Shown here: positions 34,632 to 45,700 of the stretch, piece by piece
Position numbering within the stretch: the first letter of the stretch is position 1
Layout of the letters: each line of letters opens with the position of its first letter
Assembly: GCF_018860245.1 (NCBI RefSeq)
Contig: NZ_JAHKPD010000012.1
Coordinates: forward strand, 62,001-126,000
Length of the DNA stretch: 64,000 bases
Reading direction: 5' to 3'
Source of the DNA: Pseudotamlana agarivorans
GTDB taxonomy: Bacteria > Bacteroidota > Bacteroidia > Flavobacteriales > Flavobacteriaceae
Translations under genes and position numbers: made by a program
Notes under the pieces: model-generated
What the model was told of the DNA's origin: nothing
Seen by the model: only the letters and a program-made list of their open reading frames with translations
Databases searched by the model: none

Positions 34632-34648
34632 GCCCATTAGTAATTTTC

Positions 34649-36337
34649 CTATTTGAATTCTGCATCATAATAAGTTGTAGCATCTTGGATGAACACTCCT
34701 AATTTTTTGTGCTCAAAAGCCGTTCTATCCTTGTCCCAATTTAAGTACCTAGCACAATCGGCTAAAATAATACCACGATACTTTTCAATACTCGAAATAT
34801 CAAAATATAAACGCCCTGTACGTCTTACAAAAAAATCACTCAAACTATTTACCATTTCATAGTTTATAGTAAACCAAAGTTCTGCTCTTATTAGACGTTC
34901 AAGAATATTTTTATTATCGAAGTCTTTTGTTTTGCTTAAAATCAAACGGGCTTGATGCCCATAGTTTGAACATAAATACCAGGCGTGATAAGTATCAAAT
35001 ACTCCTAAGTTTTTAAGTTCTAGGCTTAGTTTTATTTCAAATTCTTGAGCTTCTTCATAGGTGTTTAAGCTAGGCTCAACTAATGCAATATGTTCCGTTT
35101 GAGAAGTATCTAGTTTATTTTTTTCTTCGGAATTTAAACGATCCAAAACCGCATTTAAAGCACGATGAGCCATTTTTCTATAACCTGTGAGTTTTCCGCC
35201 TGCAATTGAAATTAACCCGGTGTCTGAAACAAATAATTCATCTTTTCTAGATAATTCTGAAGGCGCTTTATCATCTTCATGAATTAATGGTCTTAATCCT
35301 GCCCAATTAGATTCCACATCGTTCACGGTTAAATGAATGTCAGGGAAGGTTTTGTTAATAGCATTTAATAAATAAGCCACATCGCTTTTAGTGGCTACAA
35401 CACGGTCTTTGTGGCCTGTATAATTGGTGTCTGTCGTTCCAACGTAAGTGACGCGTCCTCTAGGAATAGCAAAAATCATACGGCCATCTTCAACATCAAA
35501 ATATATAGATTGCTGTATTGGTAATTTATCCTGCGGAAATACAATATGCACGCCTTTGGTTAAATGTAAGTGTTTGTGGTTTATAGAGTGGTCTTTGGTT
35601 CTAATTAAATCTGCCCATGGCCCCGTAGCTGAAATGTAGCTTTTGGCAGAAATAGTAAAACCTCTATTCGAATTATTATCTATGCAGTTTAAGCTTTCAA
35701 TTTTGGAATGTGCGTTATAATTGAAACCCTGCATTTCGCAGTAATTAATGATTGTTGCTCCAAATGATGCTGCTTTTTTTAAAACTTCTAAGGTCAAACG
35801 CGCATCGTCAGTACGATATTCTGCATATAATGCACCTCCGATAGTAACTGCTTTATCTAGTAAAGGTTCTTTTTCCAGAGTTTCAGCTTTGTCTAGCATA
35901 ATTCTGCTATCATCACCATGAACATCTGCTAGAAAGTCATAAACTTTGAGTCCTATGGAGGTCATTATTTTACCATAAGTACCACCTTCACTTAACGGTA
36001 AAAGCATTTTTTCTGGTGTAACTAAATGTGGGGCTAGTTTATGAACAATAGCACGTTCCGATCCAGATTCTCGTACCAAACCCACTTCAAATTGCTTTAA
36101 ATAACGTAAGCCGCCATGAATGAGTTTTGTTGATTTATTACTGGTTCCAGAAGCAAAATCGTTTTTTTCAATAAGGCAAACGTTCATGCCTCTTGAGGCG
36201 GCGTCTAAAGCAATGCCGGCTCCTGTAATACCACCTCCAATTATGGCTAAATCAAAAGTATCAGATTGTAGTTTTTCTATCTGTTGGTTTCGGTTAAATA
36301 CGGAAAACGGTGATTCAGTTTTTGGCATACATGACAT
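34649..36337 (-). CDS. glpD: Glycerol-3-phosphate dehydrogenase (FAD, aerobic type)
   Basis: 562 residues, usual length. N-terminal FAD motif AIIGGGITGAGIALDAASRG (GxGxxG form at 34-39). Downstream are HGGLRYL and TSNKSTKLIHGG, typical GlpD active-site segments, and IAGGKLTGYRKMAHRA near the C-terminus. It oxidises sn-glycerol-3-phosphate to dihydroxyacetone phosphate and passes electrons to quinone at the inner membrane. It lies 17 bases downstream of the hydrolase gene. Met4 is an alternative start. Confidence 0.95.
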   Translation of the reverse strand: MSCMPKTESPFSVFNRNQQIEKLQSDTFDLAIIGGGITGAGIALDAASRGMNVCLIEKNDFASGTSNKSTKLIHGGLRYLKQFEVGLVRESGSERAIVHKLAPHLVTPEKMLLPLSEGGTYGKIMTSIGLKVYDFLADVHGDDSRIMLDKAETLEKEPLLDKAVTIGGALYAEYRTDDARLTLEVLKKAASFGATIINYCEMQGFNYNAHSKIESLNCIDNNSNRGFTISAKSYISATGPWADLIRTKDHSINHKHLHLTKGVHIVFPQDKLPIQQSIYFDVEDGRMIFAIPRGRVTYVGTTDTNYTGHKDRVVATKSDVAYLLNAINKTFPDIHLTVNDVESNWAGLRPLIHEDDKAPSELSRKDELFVSDTGLISIAGGKLTGYRKMAHRALNAVLDRLNSEEKNKLDTSQTEHIALVEPSLNTYEEAQEFEIKLSLELKNLGVFDTYHAWYLCSNYGHQARLILSKTKDFDNKNILERLIRAELWFTINYEMVNSLSDFFVRRTGRLYFDISSIEKYRGIILADCARYLNWDKDRTAFEHKKLGVFIQDATTYYDAEFK

Positions 36338-36354
36338 GGACTTTTTTAATTCAT

Positions 36355-37194
36355 TTATTCTAAAAAAGCGATAGTTGTTTCCACAACCTGCTTTAAATGT
36401 GTTGGGAGATTACTTTTTCCCCAGGGATGAGATGCGCCAAATACATGATTGGCACCTGCAATAATTTTAGAGACGCTATCAGGTTTCCAAGAATGAAGAT
36501 TATGAGCTTCTTCAATTCGAACGGTGGTATCTTCATCTCCATGAATGATTAGAAAAGGTTTATTTAAGTTTGATACAGCACGTTTGATGTCAAGGCGTTC
36601 AGCATTAGTGATGAAATCTTCATAAAACTGATAAAAATGTGGCATTTGTTGCTTGGTTCGACCGTTTTCAACATATTTTACACCGTCTTTTTTCCATTGT
36701 TCCGCATCTCCTGAAATAGGGTAGCGGTTGGAATAATCGCTTACTCCAGCTAAACTAATTACTTTTTTAATGCGTGAATCTGCCTCAGATTTTATAGACA
36801 CGATACCACCAGCTCTACTATGTCCCATAACATTGATGCTGTTTGTGTTAGTTTCATTTTTGTAAACGGGATTTTCTGAAATCCAATCAATAATGGTTTC
36901 TAAATCGTCTAATTCTTTAGTGTAATTATTGTTTCCGAAAGCTTCCAAGTCTGGAAAATCGATGGGTTGTTCTGGTGTTCCTCCGTTAAAGGCAAAATTG
37001 AATTTAATAAAAAAGAATCCATTTTCGGCGAAAGCGTTTGCCATAAGATCCCATGCACCCCAATCCTTAAAACCTTTGTAACCATGACAAAAGATAAGTA
37101 TAGGTTTTGGGTTTTGGTTTTCGATGAAAAAGACATCCGTTAGAATTGGTTTTCCATGTTTGCCTGCTATCGCGGTGTTTTTCGTAATTTTCAT
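36355..37194 (-). CDS. Alpha/beta-hydrolase (dienelactone hydrolase/S9-like)
   Basis: 279 residues. Oxyanion segment FCHGYKGFKDWG near 35-46, nucleophile elbow GHSRAGG with Ser126, acid in HGDEDTTV near 215 and His in NHVFGASH near 247. No signal peptide, so cytosolic. The substrate is unknown; a carboxylesterase or peptidase-like activity is likely. It starts 1 base after the AddB-like stop, so it is in that operon, followed by glpD. Confidence 0.88.
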   Translation of the reverse strand: MKITKNTAIAGKHGKPILTDVFFIENQNPKPILIFCHGYKGFKDWGAWDLMANAFAENGFFFIKFNFAFNGGTPEQPIDFPDLEAFGNNNYTKELDDLETIIDWISENPVYKNETNTNSINVMGHSRAGGIVSIKSEADSRIKKVISLAGVSDYSNRYPISGDAEQWKKDGVKYVENGRTKQQMPHFYQFYEDFITNAERLDIKRAVSNLNKPFLIIHGDEDTTVRIEEAHNLHSWKPDSVSKIIAGANHVFGASHPWGKSNLPTHLKQVVETTIAFLE

Positions 37195-37195
37195 A

Positions 37196-39949
37196 CTAAA
37201 CTTCTTTTTCGGTGAAATCTATATTCAGATTACAGATTTCAAGGATGAGCTCTTTTAATTCAGTTTCAAAAGCTGAAAGGGTGTCTTCTGAAATTAATGT
37301 GTTTTTTGATCGGCTGCCGCTTTCTTTTTTTGAAAACTTTAAAAACCCCTTGCTTAAATTTTTAAATGAAATGATGCCTGCTTCGATTGGTAATTTTAAT
37401 TGACTAGATTGTTGCATCATATAAGCATAAGCTAGAATTTGAAAACTTTTACTGAATTTTTTATAATCCGAGGTGATGTCTTCCCAATTTACAATTTCTA
37501 CTTGGTTTTGGTCTACTTTTCCTGTTTTATAGTCTATTATTCTTATGATGCCGTTACATTCATCAACCCGATCCACCTTGCCACGTAATCTTACTGGAAA
37601 ATCTAATTCTGGAATGTCAATTAAGATATTGTTATCGGCTTCAATGGCTATAATCTTTATTTTGTTGCCTGCTTTTAAGCTTTTAATTTCTAAATCCAAA
37701 AAGTTTGAAACATAACGTTTTGCAATTTCAGAAATGATGAGGTTTTTTCCTTTAGTAATATCACCTTCTTTAAATTCTTTTTTAAAATGATAGGAGACAC
37801 GTGTTTCAATTTTTGGTCTTAAGGCATTGACAATATCAATAGTTATAAAGGAATTTTCCAAAGGTTTATAAAAGTCCTCTAAAGTGTTGTGAACAACAGT
37901 GCCTAGTGTGTTTGCAGCAACAGTTTCTTCCACATCATTATGATCTCTAATTTTTAGGATTTTCTGATAATAAAAATCTATAGGGTTGCGCATGTAATTA
38001 GTAAGTGAGGAAGGCGAAAATCCTTCTTTAGCTAATTGGGCGAGCGCTAAGCCTAATTCGGGTGTTTTCTTAACTACAATTAGTTTTTGCTCTATTATGG
38101 GCACTTGTGGCGCTATAATATGCTGTTTTAGATCGTGAATGCCTTCCAGTTCAAGTTGGGTGATGAATCTGCTTTTTTCTCCTCCTGTTAATACATCGGC
38201 TTCAGTATTGTATAATATAAATACATTTTTTGCGCGTTGTAGTAATCTGTAAAAGTGATACGTGTAAACGGCATCTTTCTCTTTATAGGTTGGCAACTTG
38301 TTTTCAATTTTCACATCAAAGGGAATAAATGAATTGTTGCTTTTTCCAGAAGGTAAAACACCCTCATTTACAGATGAAATAATAATCGTTTCAAAGTCTA
38401 AAACACGAGATTCTAACATACCCATAACCTGTAAACCTTGTAAGGGTTCACCTTGAAAATCTAGGGATTCTGAACTTAATAATTCCTTGTAAACACTATA
38501 TAAAGTTGAAATGTCATTAATGTGTTTATGTGTGGCGTTTAAACTGGTTAGTGCATTGAATAGTTCGTTAAAACGGAAAAGGTATTCTAGGGATAACAGG
38601 TTTGATTCTGTGTTATTATCGAAACATTTTTTTATGGCTAAAATAAGGTTCGAACAATTGTGTAAAGCCTGGTCTACGGAAGCATTCCAGTTTGAAAAAA
38701 GTAATTCTAGTACGTCTGAAGACTTTTCGGCAATTTTCTTCAATCGTGAGTTGCTCAGATAAACTAGATTATTAGTATCAATCGTTTCTATGAGTATTGC
38801 GGCGTAATCCACATCATCAACATAAAAAAGAGGTCTTACGTATTGATGTGATATGATTTTAATAAGGTCCTTAAAGTAGAATGATTTTGAATTCGACTTA
38901 TGTAAATTAAATAAGGCATCAAAAAGGGACGCTAAGGGAATCGATTTTAACGGAAATCCCATCGTAATATTTAGCGCATCTATAGTATTTGGGATGGCGT
39001 TTAATACGGGAATGAGTAAATTTTCATCCCCCAAAACTACGGCAGTATTTTCTAATCCTGGGTTTTCTTTTTGTAAATCATTTAATAGCGTACCTATGTA
39101 TTTAGCTTGTCCAATATTTTTTGGAATTCCATATACAGAAATGTTTTTGGGGTTAGAGTAGTTATCTGTGATCCATTGAAAGGGGTTGGTATTAAAAAAG
39201 TTCCAATTGTTTTTATGTTGTCTTGTAAACAAAGCGGCATCATGTAATTTGTTCTCAAGGAACACGCGATCAATATCCCAATATATTTTGGCTAAGTGAT
39301 GTTCCAGTAATGCTTGAATAATTATTTCTTCAGCGGTATTAAGAGCATTAAAACCTAAGAATACATGTTGTGTTTTCGTGTTTTTCTCAATATATGAAGC
39401 AATTTTAGATGCTGCTTCCCTGTATATTAGGCCTTGATAACCAAGGTTATTCTTGATGAGGTGTTTTGTAAAATGCTTGTAATAATCAAATAACTTATTC
39501 CAGAATGCTAAGTAATTTTTTACGAATTCCGTTTTTGGTTCTTCTAAAGACCAATGTTTTAAATCTTCAATCGCAGCGAGGTAATCAAATATATGTTCCT
39601 GCGCTATGACATAACGATCTATTTCATTAAAATCTTGAAGTAATATTTGAGCCCATTTAGAGAAGGCTTCAAAAGTGTCTATTTCATCGCCTTTTGATAT
39701 TTGAAGATAAGAGTTGTAGAATTCAAAAAGTAATTCAGTATTGGAAATAGATTTAAGTTGAGATATTTCCTCAACGAATTCTTCAATACTTACGATTCTA
39801 GGCGCAAAAAGTGTTTTCTCTAATACCTGTGGGAGTTGGTCTTTTAAAAACACACCAGCTCGTTTGCTGGGTAAAACAAAGGTAACTTCTGATAAGTTGG
39901 TTTGATTCTTTTTTAAATCTTGTAATACGTCAAGGATGAATGTTGTCAT
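37196..39949 (-). CDS. PD-(D/E)XK nuclease family protein, AddB-like
   Basis: 917 residues. The body is an inactive-helicase-like scaffold as in AddB (LPSKRAGVFLKDQL at 23-36, in place of a Walker A GKT). The C-terminal RecB-type nuclease has the catalytic set RLRGKVDRVD...IIRIIDYKTGK. I do not see the four cysteines of a B. subtilis-type AddB Fe-S cluster. It likely pairs with the AddA-like protein at 42748-45882 for double-strand-end resection. Two unrelated genes (OmpA, kbl) separate them. Confidence 0.85.
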   Translation of the reverse strand: MTTFILDVLQDLKKNQTNLSEVTFVLPSKRAGVFLKDQLPQVLEKTLFAPRIVSIEEFVEEISQLKSISNTELLFEFYNSYLQISKGDEIDTFEAFSKWAQILLQDFNEIDRYVIAQEHIFDYLAAIEDLKHWSLEEPKTEFVKNYLAFWNKLFDYYKHFTKHLIKNNLGYQGLIYREAASKIASYIEKNTKTQHVFLGFNALNTAEEIIIQALLEHHLAKIYWDIDRVFLENKLHDAALFTRQHKNNWNFFNTNPFQWITDNYSNPKNISVYGIPKNIGQAKYIGTLLNDLQKENPGLENTAVVLGDENLLIPVLNAIPNTIDALNITMGFPLKSIPLASLFDALFNLHKSNSKSFYFKDLIKIISHQYVRPLFYVDDVDYAAILIETIDTNNLVYLSNSRLKKIAEKSSDVLELLFSNWNASVDQALHNCSNLILAIKKCFDNNTESNLLSLEYLFRFNELFNALTSLNATHKHINDISTLYSVYKELLSSESLDFQGEPLQGLQVMGMLESRVLDFETIIISSVNEGVLPSGKSNNSFIPFDVKIENKLPTYKEKDAVYTYHFYRLLQRAKNVFILYNTEADVLTGGEKSRFITQLELEGIHDLKQHIIAPQVPIIEQKLIVVKKTPELGLALAQLAKEGFSPSSLTNYMRNPIDFYYQKILKIRDHNDVEETVAANTLGTVVHNTLEDFYKPLENSFITIDIVNALRPKIETRVSYHFKKEFKEGDITKGKNLIISEIAKRYVSNFLDLEIKSLKAGNKIKIIAIEADNNILIDIPELDFPVRLRGKVDRVDECNGIIRIIDYKTGKVDQNQVEIVNWEDITSDYKKFSKSFQILAYAYMMQQSSQLKLPIEAGIISFKNLSKGFLKFSKKESGSRSKNTLISEDTLSAFETELKELILEICNLNIDFTEKEV

Positions 39950-39960
39950 GTTATAAAAAT

Positions 39961-39992
39961 AAAAAACGCTTCGGTTTCCCGAAGCGTTTTTC
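39961..39992 (-). terminator. Terminator downstream of the OmpA gene
   Basis: AAAAACGCTTCGG, TTTC, CCGAAGCGTTTTT: perfect 13-bp stem with a tetraloop and T runs. It ends the minus-strand ompA-like message before the AddB-like gene. Confidence 0.9.
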
Positions 39993-40024
39993 TTAATCTA
40001 TTTTATAACTTTTTAAAAAGAGTC

Positions 40025-41392
40025 TTATTCTTTTACTAAGTTAATTTCAACACGTCTGTTGTTTGCTCTACCAGCACGTGTTTTGTTTGAGTCAATTGGT
40101 TTAGTTTCACCATATCCTTTAGCAGATAATCTGAATTCCTCAATACCTTTGTTTGTTAAGTACTCTTTTACAGAAAGAGCTCTTGCATCAGATAATTTAA
40201 GATTTGAAGATGCAGAACCTACACTATCAGTATGACCTTCAACTGTAAATTTAGCATGAGGGTACTCTTTTAAGATATCAATGATATTCTTTAATACTTC
40301 AGCTGAGTGACTTTTGATAGTCGCTTTACCTGTATCAAATAAGATTGTTTTAGCGTAAGCATTTAAAGATTTTTGTACAGCCTCAGATAATTCAGGACAT
40401 CCGTTGTTTGCAACAGTTCCAACTACTTCTGGACATTTATCATCTTTATCTAACACACCATCACCATCAGTATCTGGCCAAGGACATCCACTGTTAGCTG
40501 CAGGACCTGCAACATCTGGACATTTATCATCACCATCAGCAACACCGTCACCATCAGCATCAGGACAACCGTTTAAAGCTTTAATACCAGCAACAGTTGG
40601 ACAAGCATCATCTTTATCAGGGATTCCGTCACCATCAGTATCAGGACATCCGTTAAACTCAGCTAAACCAGCTTCGTTAGGACAATCATCTTTACTATCT
40701 TGGATTCCATCACCATCAGCATCTGGACAACCATCAAATTCTTTTAAACCAGGTACGTGAGGACAAGCGTCATCTTTATCGTAGATTCCGTCACCATCAG
40801 TATCAGCTCCACCAAATCTGATAGAAACACCAGCAGTATGTTGGAAGTGAGAATATAAGTAATCTTCGAAAGCATGCTTATAAGATGATTGAAGCGTTAA
40901 ACCAATGTTATCTGTAAACCAAACGTTAACACCAACTGTACCATTTACAGTACCAGCACCAATTTCGTCAACCCAAGTGTAACCACCACCAAGTCCAACA
41001 AATGGATCAATTGTAGTGCCTTCTAAGAAGTTGTATTTGATGATACCATCAAGACCATAGTAAGAATCATCACTGTACATTCCATCTTCATCATCTCCAA
41101 ACTTAGAGATTTTGTTTAATGAACCAGCAACTCCAAAAGTAAGACCACTACCTACATATTTCGATACAGAAATAGAAGATAATGAAGGTAAGATGTTCCA
41201 GTGATCAGTCGCGTTAAAAAATTCGTCGAACCACTCACCTTGAGGAGCATCTTCACCTACTGGGTAAAAGTCTACTGCGTTTGCACCAATGGAAATTTGC
41301 CATGGGTTGTTTTTGTCTTGCGCATTTACGTTGCTACAAACAAGTACAAGCAACATAGCGAACAATAATCTGCTAAGATTTTTCATATTCAA
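40025..41392 (-). CDS. OmpA-family outer-membrane protein with thrombospondin type-3 repeats
   Basis: 455 residues with signal peptide (cleavage after SNVNAQ). An N-terminal beta-barrel (to ~195) is followed by five calcium-binding TSP3 repeats (DTDGDG..D..D.CP, ~200-335) and a C-terminal OmpA peptidoglycan-binding domain ([11 protein letters not shown]...[10 protein letters not shown]...NNRRVEI). It anchors the outer membrane to the wall. Such proteins are abundant in Flavobacteriia, which agrees with its textbook promoter (TTG-N19-TACTTTTG) and strong terminator. Confidence 0.95.
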   Translation of the reverse strand: MNMKNLSRLLFAMLLVLVCSNVNAQDKNNPWQISIGANAVDFYPVGEDAPQGEWFDEFFNATDHWNILPSLSSISVSKYVGSGLTFGVAGSLNKISKFGDDEDGMYSDDSYYGLDGIIKYNFLEGTTIDPFVGLGGGYTWVDEIGAGTVNGTVGVNVWFTDNIGLTLQSSYKHAFEDYLYSHFQHTAGVSIRFGGADTDGDGIYDKDDACPHVPGLKEFDGCPDADGDGIQDSKDDCPNEAGLAEFNGCPDTDGDGIPDKDDACPTVAGIKALNGCPDADGDGVADGDDKCPDVAGPAANSGCPWPDTDGDGVLDKDDKCPEVVGTVANNGCPELSEAVQKSLNAYAKTILFDTGKATIKSHSAEVLKNIIDILKEYPHAKFTVEGHTDSVGSASSNLKLSDARALSVKEYLTNKGIEEFRLSAKGYGETKPIDSNKTRAGRANNRRVEINLVKE

Positions 41393-41421
41393 AAGTTTAA
41401 ATTTTAAGTGTTAATTGTAAA

Positions 41422-41451
41422 CAAAAGTAAGTTGTTAATTATTATTAACAA
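41422..41451 (-). promoter_or_regulatory. Canonical promoter of the OmpA gene
   Basis: On the minus strand TTG (41451-41449), exactly 19 nt, TACTTTTG (41429-41422). Full match to the Bacteroidota housekeeping promoter; leader of ~25 nt. Confidence 0.8.
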
Positions 41452-41532
41452 AGACAAATATATAAAAATATTGTAGATATGGTTATCTAGAGCTTAAGTT
41501 TACATAGCCTTAAACCTTAGTTAAGACCGAGT

Positions 41533-42726
41533 TTAAATAATATTCAAGGTTTTCCCAACCTTAATAAAAGCGCTAACTGCCTTGTTTAAGTGGACTTTAG
41601 AATGTGCAGCTGAAAGTTGTACACGAATTCTCGCTTTTTCTTTTGGGACTACTGGAAAGAAGAACCCAATAACATAAATTCCTTCGGTTAAAAGCAATTT
41701 TGACATTTCTTGTGCCAATTTTGCATCATAAAGCATCACGGGAACAATTGCTGAATCACCGTCTATAATGTCAAATCCTGCCGCTTTCATTCCTTTTTTA
41801 AAGTAATTGGTGTTCCATTCTAATGTATCCCTTAACTCGGTATTGTTTGTTAACATGTCAAACACCTTAATTGAAGCGCCTACAATAGCTGGAGCTAAAG
41901 AATTTGAAAATAAATAGGGTCTTGACAACTGTCGTAATAAATCGATGATTTCTTTTTTACCTGTAGTATACCCGCCCATGGCTCCACCTAATGCTTTGCC
42001 TAATGTTCCTGTTATAATATCGATACGGTCAAGCACATTTTTATCTTCTAGTGTGCCCCGGCCTGTTGCGCCTATAAACCCTGTGGCATGACATTCATCA
42101 ATCATGACCAAAGCATCATATTTTTCGGCTAAATCACAAATTTTGTCTAATGGCGCTACGAGACCGTCCATTGAAAATACACCGTCGGTAACGATTATTT
42201 TAAATCGAGCACCGTTGGCATTCGCTGCAATAAGTTGATTTTCTAAATCTTCCATATCGCTATTTTGGTAGCGGTATCTTGCGGCTTTACATAAGCGCAC
42301 GCCATCTATAATAGAGGCATGGTTTAATGAATCGGAAATTATCGCATCTTCCTTTCCCAGTAATGGTTCGAACACCCCACCGTTGGCATCAAATGCTGCT
42401 GCATATAATATGGTGTCTTCAGTTTGGTAGAAATCGGCTATTTTTTCTTCAAGTTCTTTGTGTATATCTTGTGTTCCACAAATAAAACGTACCGAACTCA
42501 TCCCAAAACCGTGAGTATCCATAGTGTCTTTAGCAGCCTGGATTACGTCTGGGTGCGATGATAACCCTAAATAGTTATTGGCGCAAAAATTTAAAACTGT
42601 TTCACCTGTTTTTAGAGTGATTTCAGCACCTTGTGCAGATGTGATAATGCGTTCTTCTTTATAAAGTCCATTATCTTTTATCTCTTGAATTTTTTCTTGT
42701 AGATGATTTTTCAGTTTTCCGTACAT
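41533..42726 (-). CDS. kbl: Glycine C-acetyltransferase (2-amino-3-ketobutyrate CoA ligase)
   Basis: 397 residues of a PLP alpha-oxoamine synthase. The Schiff-base lysine is in [14 protein letters not shown], with [10 protein letters not shown] (PLP-binding Asp/His) before it and [10 protein letters not shown] at the N-terminus. It converts 2-amino-3-ketobutyrate plus CoA to glycine and acetyl-CoA in threonine catabolism. No tdh gene is nearby. It starts 21 bases downstream of the AddA-like stop. Confidence 0.95.
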   Translation of the reverse strand: MYGKLKNHLQEKIQEIKDNGLYKEERIITSAQGAEITLKTGETVLNFCANNYLGLSSHPDVIQAAKDTMDTHGFGMSSVRFICGTQDIHKELEEKIADFYQTEDTILYAAAFDANGGVFEPLLGKEDAIISDSLNHASIIDGVRLCKAARYRYQNSDMEDLENQLIAANANGARFKIIVTDGVFSMDGLVAPLDKICDLAEKYDALVMIDECHATGFIGATGRGTLEDKNVLDRIDIITGTLGKALGGAMGGYTTGKKEIIDLLRQLSRPYLFSNSLAPAIVGASIKVFDMLTNNTELRDTLEWNTNYFKKGMKAAGFDIIDGDSAIVPVMLYDAKLAQEMSKLLLTEGIYVIGFFFPVVPKEKARIRVQLSAAHSKVHLNKAVSAFIKVGKTLNII

Positions 42727-42747
42727 TTCGTTGAATTTTATGCAAAA

Positions 42748-45700
42748 TTAAACAACTTTTACGGTAATATCATAATCTGTATAGATAAGAATCTTCTTTT
42801 TTACGGTTATTTTCATGTCTTCCAGGACATCTTGATACAGTTGTAATTGTTGGGCATGTTTTTTGTCTTCTGCGCCAGTTTTATAATCGATGATAACCGC
42901 TTCGTTTTTATCATTAATAACCACCCGGTCTGGTCTATAAACTAATCCCTCTTTTGTAATGATATCGCGTTCATTATATATGGTGTTGATTTCTGAATAA
43001 TATTGTCTTAGATCGGGATGTGTTACGATGTCGAATATCGTGCCTTTTAATAGGTCTGCTTGTTCAGAATTAATAATGGAAGATTTTATATAATCTGATA
43101 ATATAGGATCTACATCTTCTTCTGTAAAGATTAAAGCCATAATATCATGAATAAGATTCCCTTTTTCAATGGCTTCTTGCTGATTTGTGTCCCATAAGAA
43201 TCCAGATTTCGTGACTACCTTTATATTATGGTCTTCTTTTGCAGTTGAAATAAATGCTTGCTGAAATTCCATGTCTCTTATTTCTGAAGCTACTTCAGAA
43301 GTTTTTTGTTGGTTTCCGAAGGTATACGTTAATAGTGAGTCTTGCCATAGGCCTAAATGTTGTAAGTAATTAATAAGGAGGCCAGAGTACTTTTTTGAAT
43401 TGACTTCACCTTTAGCTGAAATATCTTTTGTTGAGATCACATATAATTGTTCTACAGCTCGCGTTAAAGCGACATATAGCAGGTTGATGTTATCTAATTC
43501 CTGTTCCGATTTATGACGGTTAAAAATGTTTAAACCTTCGTTGCCAAAATGTTCAAAGTCTTTATTGTAATTTAATAAGGTGTGTGAAAGTCCGTTGTAT
43601 TTCGCTTCATCTATTTTAAACCATTCTTTAGGTTCAATTTCCCGGTATACGTCTAAATCGGCATAAGGGAAAATAACCACAGGAAACTCTAAACCTTTAG
43701 ATTTATGAATGGTCATAATCTGCACGGCATCTTGTCCTTTGGGAGAAATGATACTCAAACTCTCCTTTTTCTTATCGAAATATTCTAAAAACCCCGAGAT
43801 GTCCGAACCTTTCTTCTGTGAAAAGTCATGAATAATATCTAGGAAAAACTGCACGTAGGCGTTGGAGTTTTTAACCAGGTTGAACGTTCTTACCAGAGTT
43901 TCGGCTAAATCGTAAAGCGGAAGTTGTAATAAACCTGTATTAGAAATATAGATATTGAAGGCTTCAAAACGCTTAAACAAATCTGAAATAGGCAGATTGA
44001 TGTGGTTTATGAAAAACGCATGCTTATCTTCAATTTGAAAATGATCGGTTAGAAAGTTTAAAACCTTAATTTTTATTTCATTGTTTTTTGGCTGAATTAA
44101 AAGTGCAAGCAGATTATTTATAAAACCAACTTCAGGCGCATTGTTAATGAGTAAGGTTTCCGAAGAAATGATAGGGATGTTATGCTGACTCAAATAATTC
44201 GCTACAGCAACACCTTCTTTCTTTTTTCTTACTAAAACACAAATTTCTTTCAGCTTAAAACCATTTTCTAGACAGCTTTTAATTTTTTCTAAAGTAACCT
44301 CTGGGAACAATTCATCACGTACATCTTCTTTTTCAATCTCTAAAAAAGAGAGTTCCACATAACCTGCTTTATCTTCGGTTATATTTTGGGCAGCGTTTTT
44401 GTATAAAGATTGGTAATCTGGATGATTAAAAACATGATGTGATAAAAATTGGAATAAGCCATTGTTGAAGTTTACAACCGCTTTAAAACTCCTAAAGTTA
44501 GAAGGTAAATTTTCAACGCGCTTATCAATATGAAAAGGGTTGTCCGAATTGAATAAGCCTATAAATTGTTCTGCTTTCCCTCCGCGCCAGCGATAAATTG
44601 CTTGTTTGGCATCGCCTACTAACATCGTGGTTCCGCCTTGAGCTGATAAAGAATTGCCCAGAAGCGGAATTAAATTCTCCCATTGCATCACCGAGGTATC
44701 CTGAAATTCATCAATAAAATAATGTTTGAACTTTTCACCAATACGTTCATATATAAAAGGTGTGGGTTGTTCTTTAATTTCGGTACTGATGATGGCGTTA
44801 AACTCCGAAATAAGCATTTTATTTTGAGCTTCTTTTAACTCGGTTAACTCGGTGTTTATCGCGTTTAAAACGGATAAAGGTGTGATGTTTCTATAAAAGG
44901 CTTTTAAAAATTTTAGATGAAACACTTCTGCTTTAATGGCTTTGTATTTCAGTTCTAATTCTGGTAATATTCTGTCAATTAAATCTTTTAATTTATCATC
45001 GAGTGTTTTGCTGTAAATGCCTTTTCGCTCGGTAATGTTTTCTTCTAATTTATTATCGTATAGCCTGTCGAAGTTTAGTGCTTTTGCTTTTTTAAAATGG
45101 TTAGGAAGTGTACTTCTGGTAAAATTTGAAGTTTCTAAGCCTGAATTTTCAATTAAATCAAGAACCTGCTGAGCCAGATTTGATATTTTATTTTCTGATG
45201 TGGATATTTCTTTTTTTAGTTGAGTTTTTAAAACCCGAAAATCTTCTAAACTCTTATCTTTTAATTTTTCAATATAAGGAATATCATTTTCATTGGTTAG
45301 CAGTTTGGCCATTTTATTGAAATCGAAGGATACATCCCAGCTTTTGTCATCATCTGCTTTTTCTAATGCAAAATCAACTAAAATTTTGGTGAGCTCGGTA
45401 TCGGTTCCAGCTTTTGTAATGAGGCTATCTACTGCTTCATATAACAAGGCATCTTGGTCTAATTCTACCTCAAAGTTTAGGGGGAGTTTTAAATCGTGTG
45501 CAAAAGTTCTAATGAGTTTATGGGTGAAGCCATCAATCGTAGAAATATCGAAGGCTGCGTAATTATAAATGATGTTGTTTAATAAAGCATCCGATTTTTT
45601 GTGTAAGGCATCGGGTTCTATTTGTAGTTCCTCACAAATAGACAGGAACATACTGTCGTTGCTTGTTAAAACCTCTGGGTTTGCAAAGCGTTTTAGGGTT

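Noticed and set aside
40404-40760. Long open frame opposite the OmpA repeats (118 codons, Ser/Pro/Gly-rich)
   Set aside because: It is the antisense shadow of the repeated Asp/Gly calcium motifs and has no promoter or signal.
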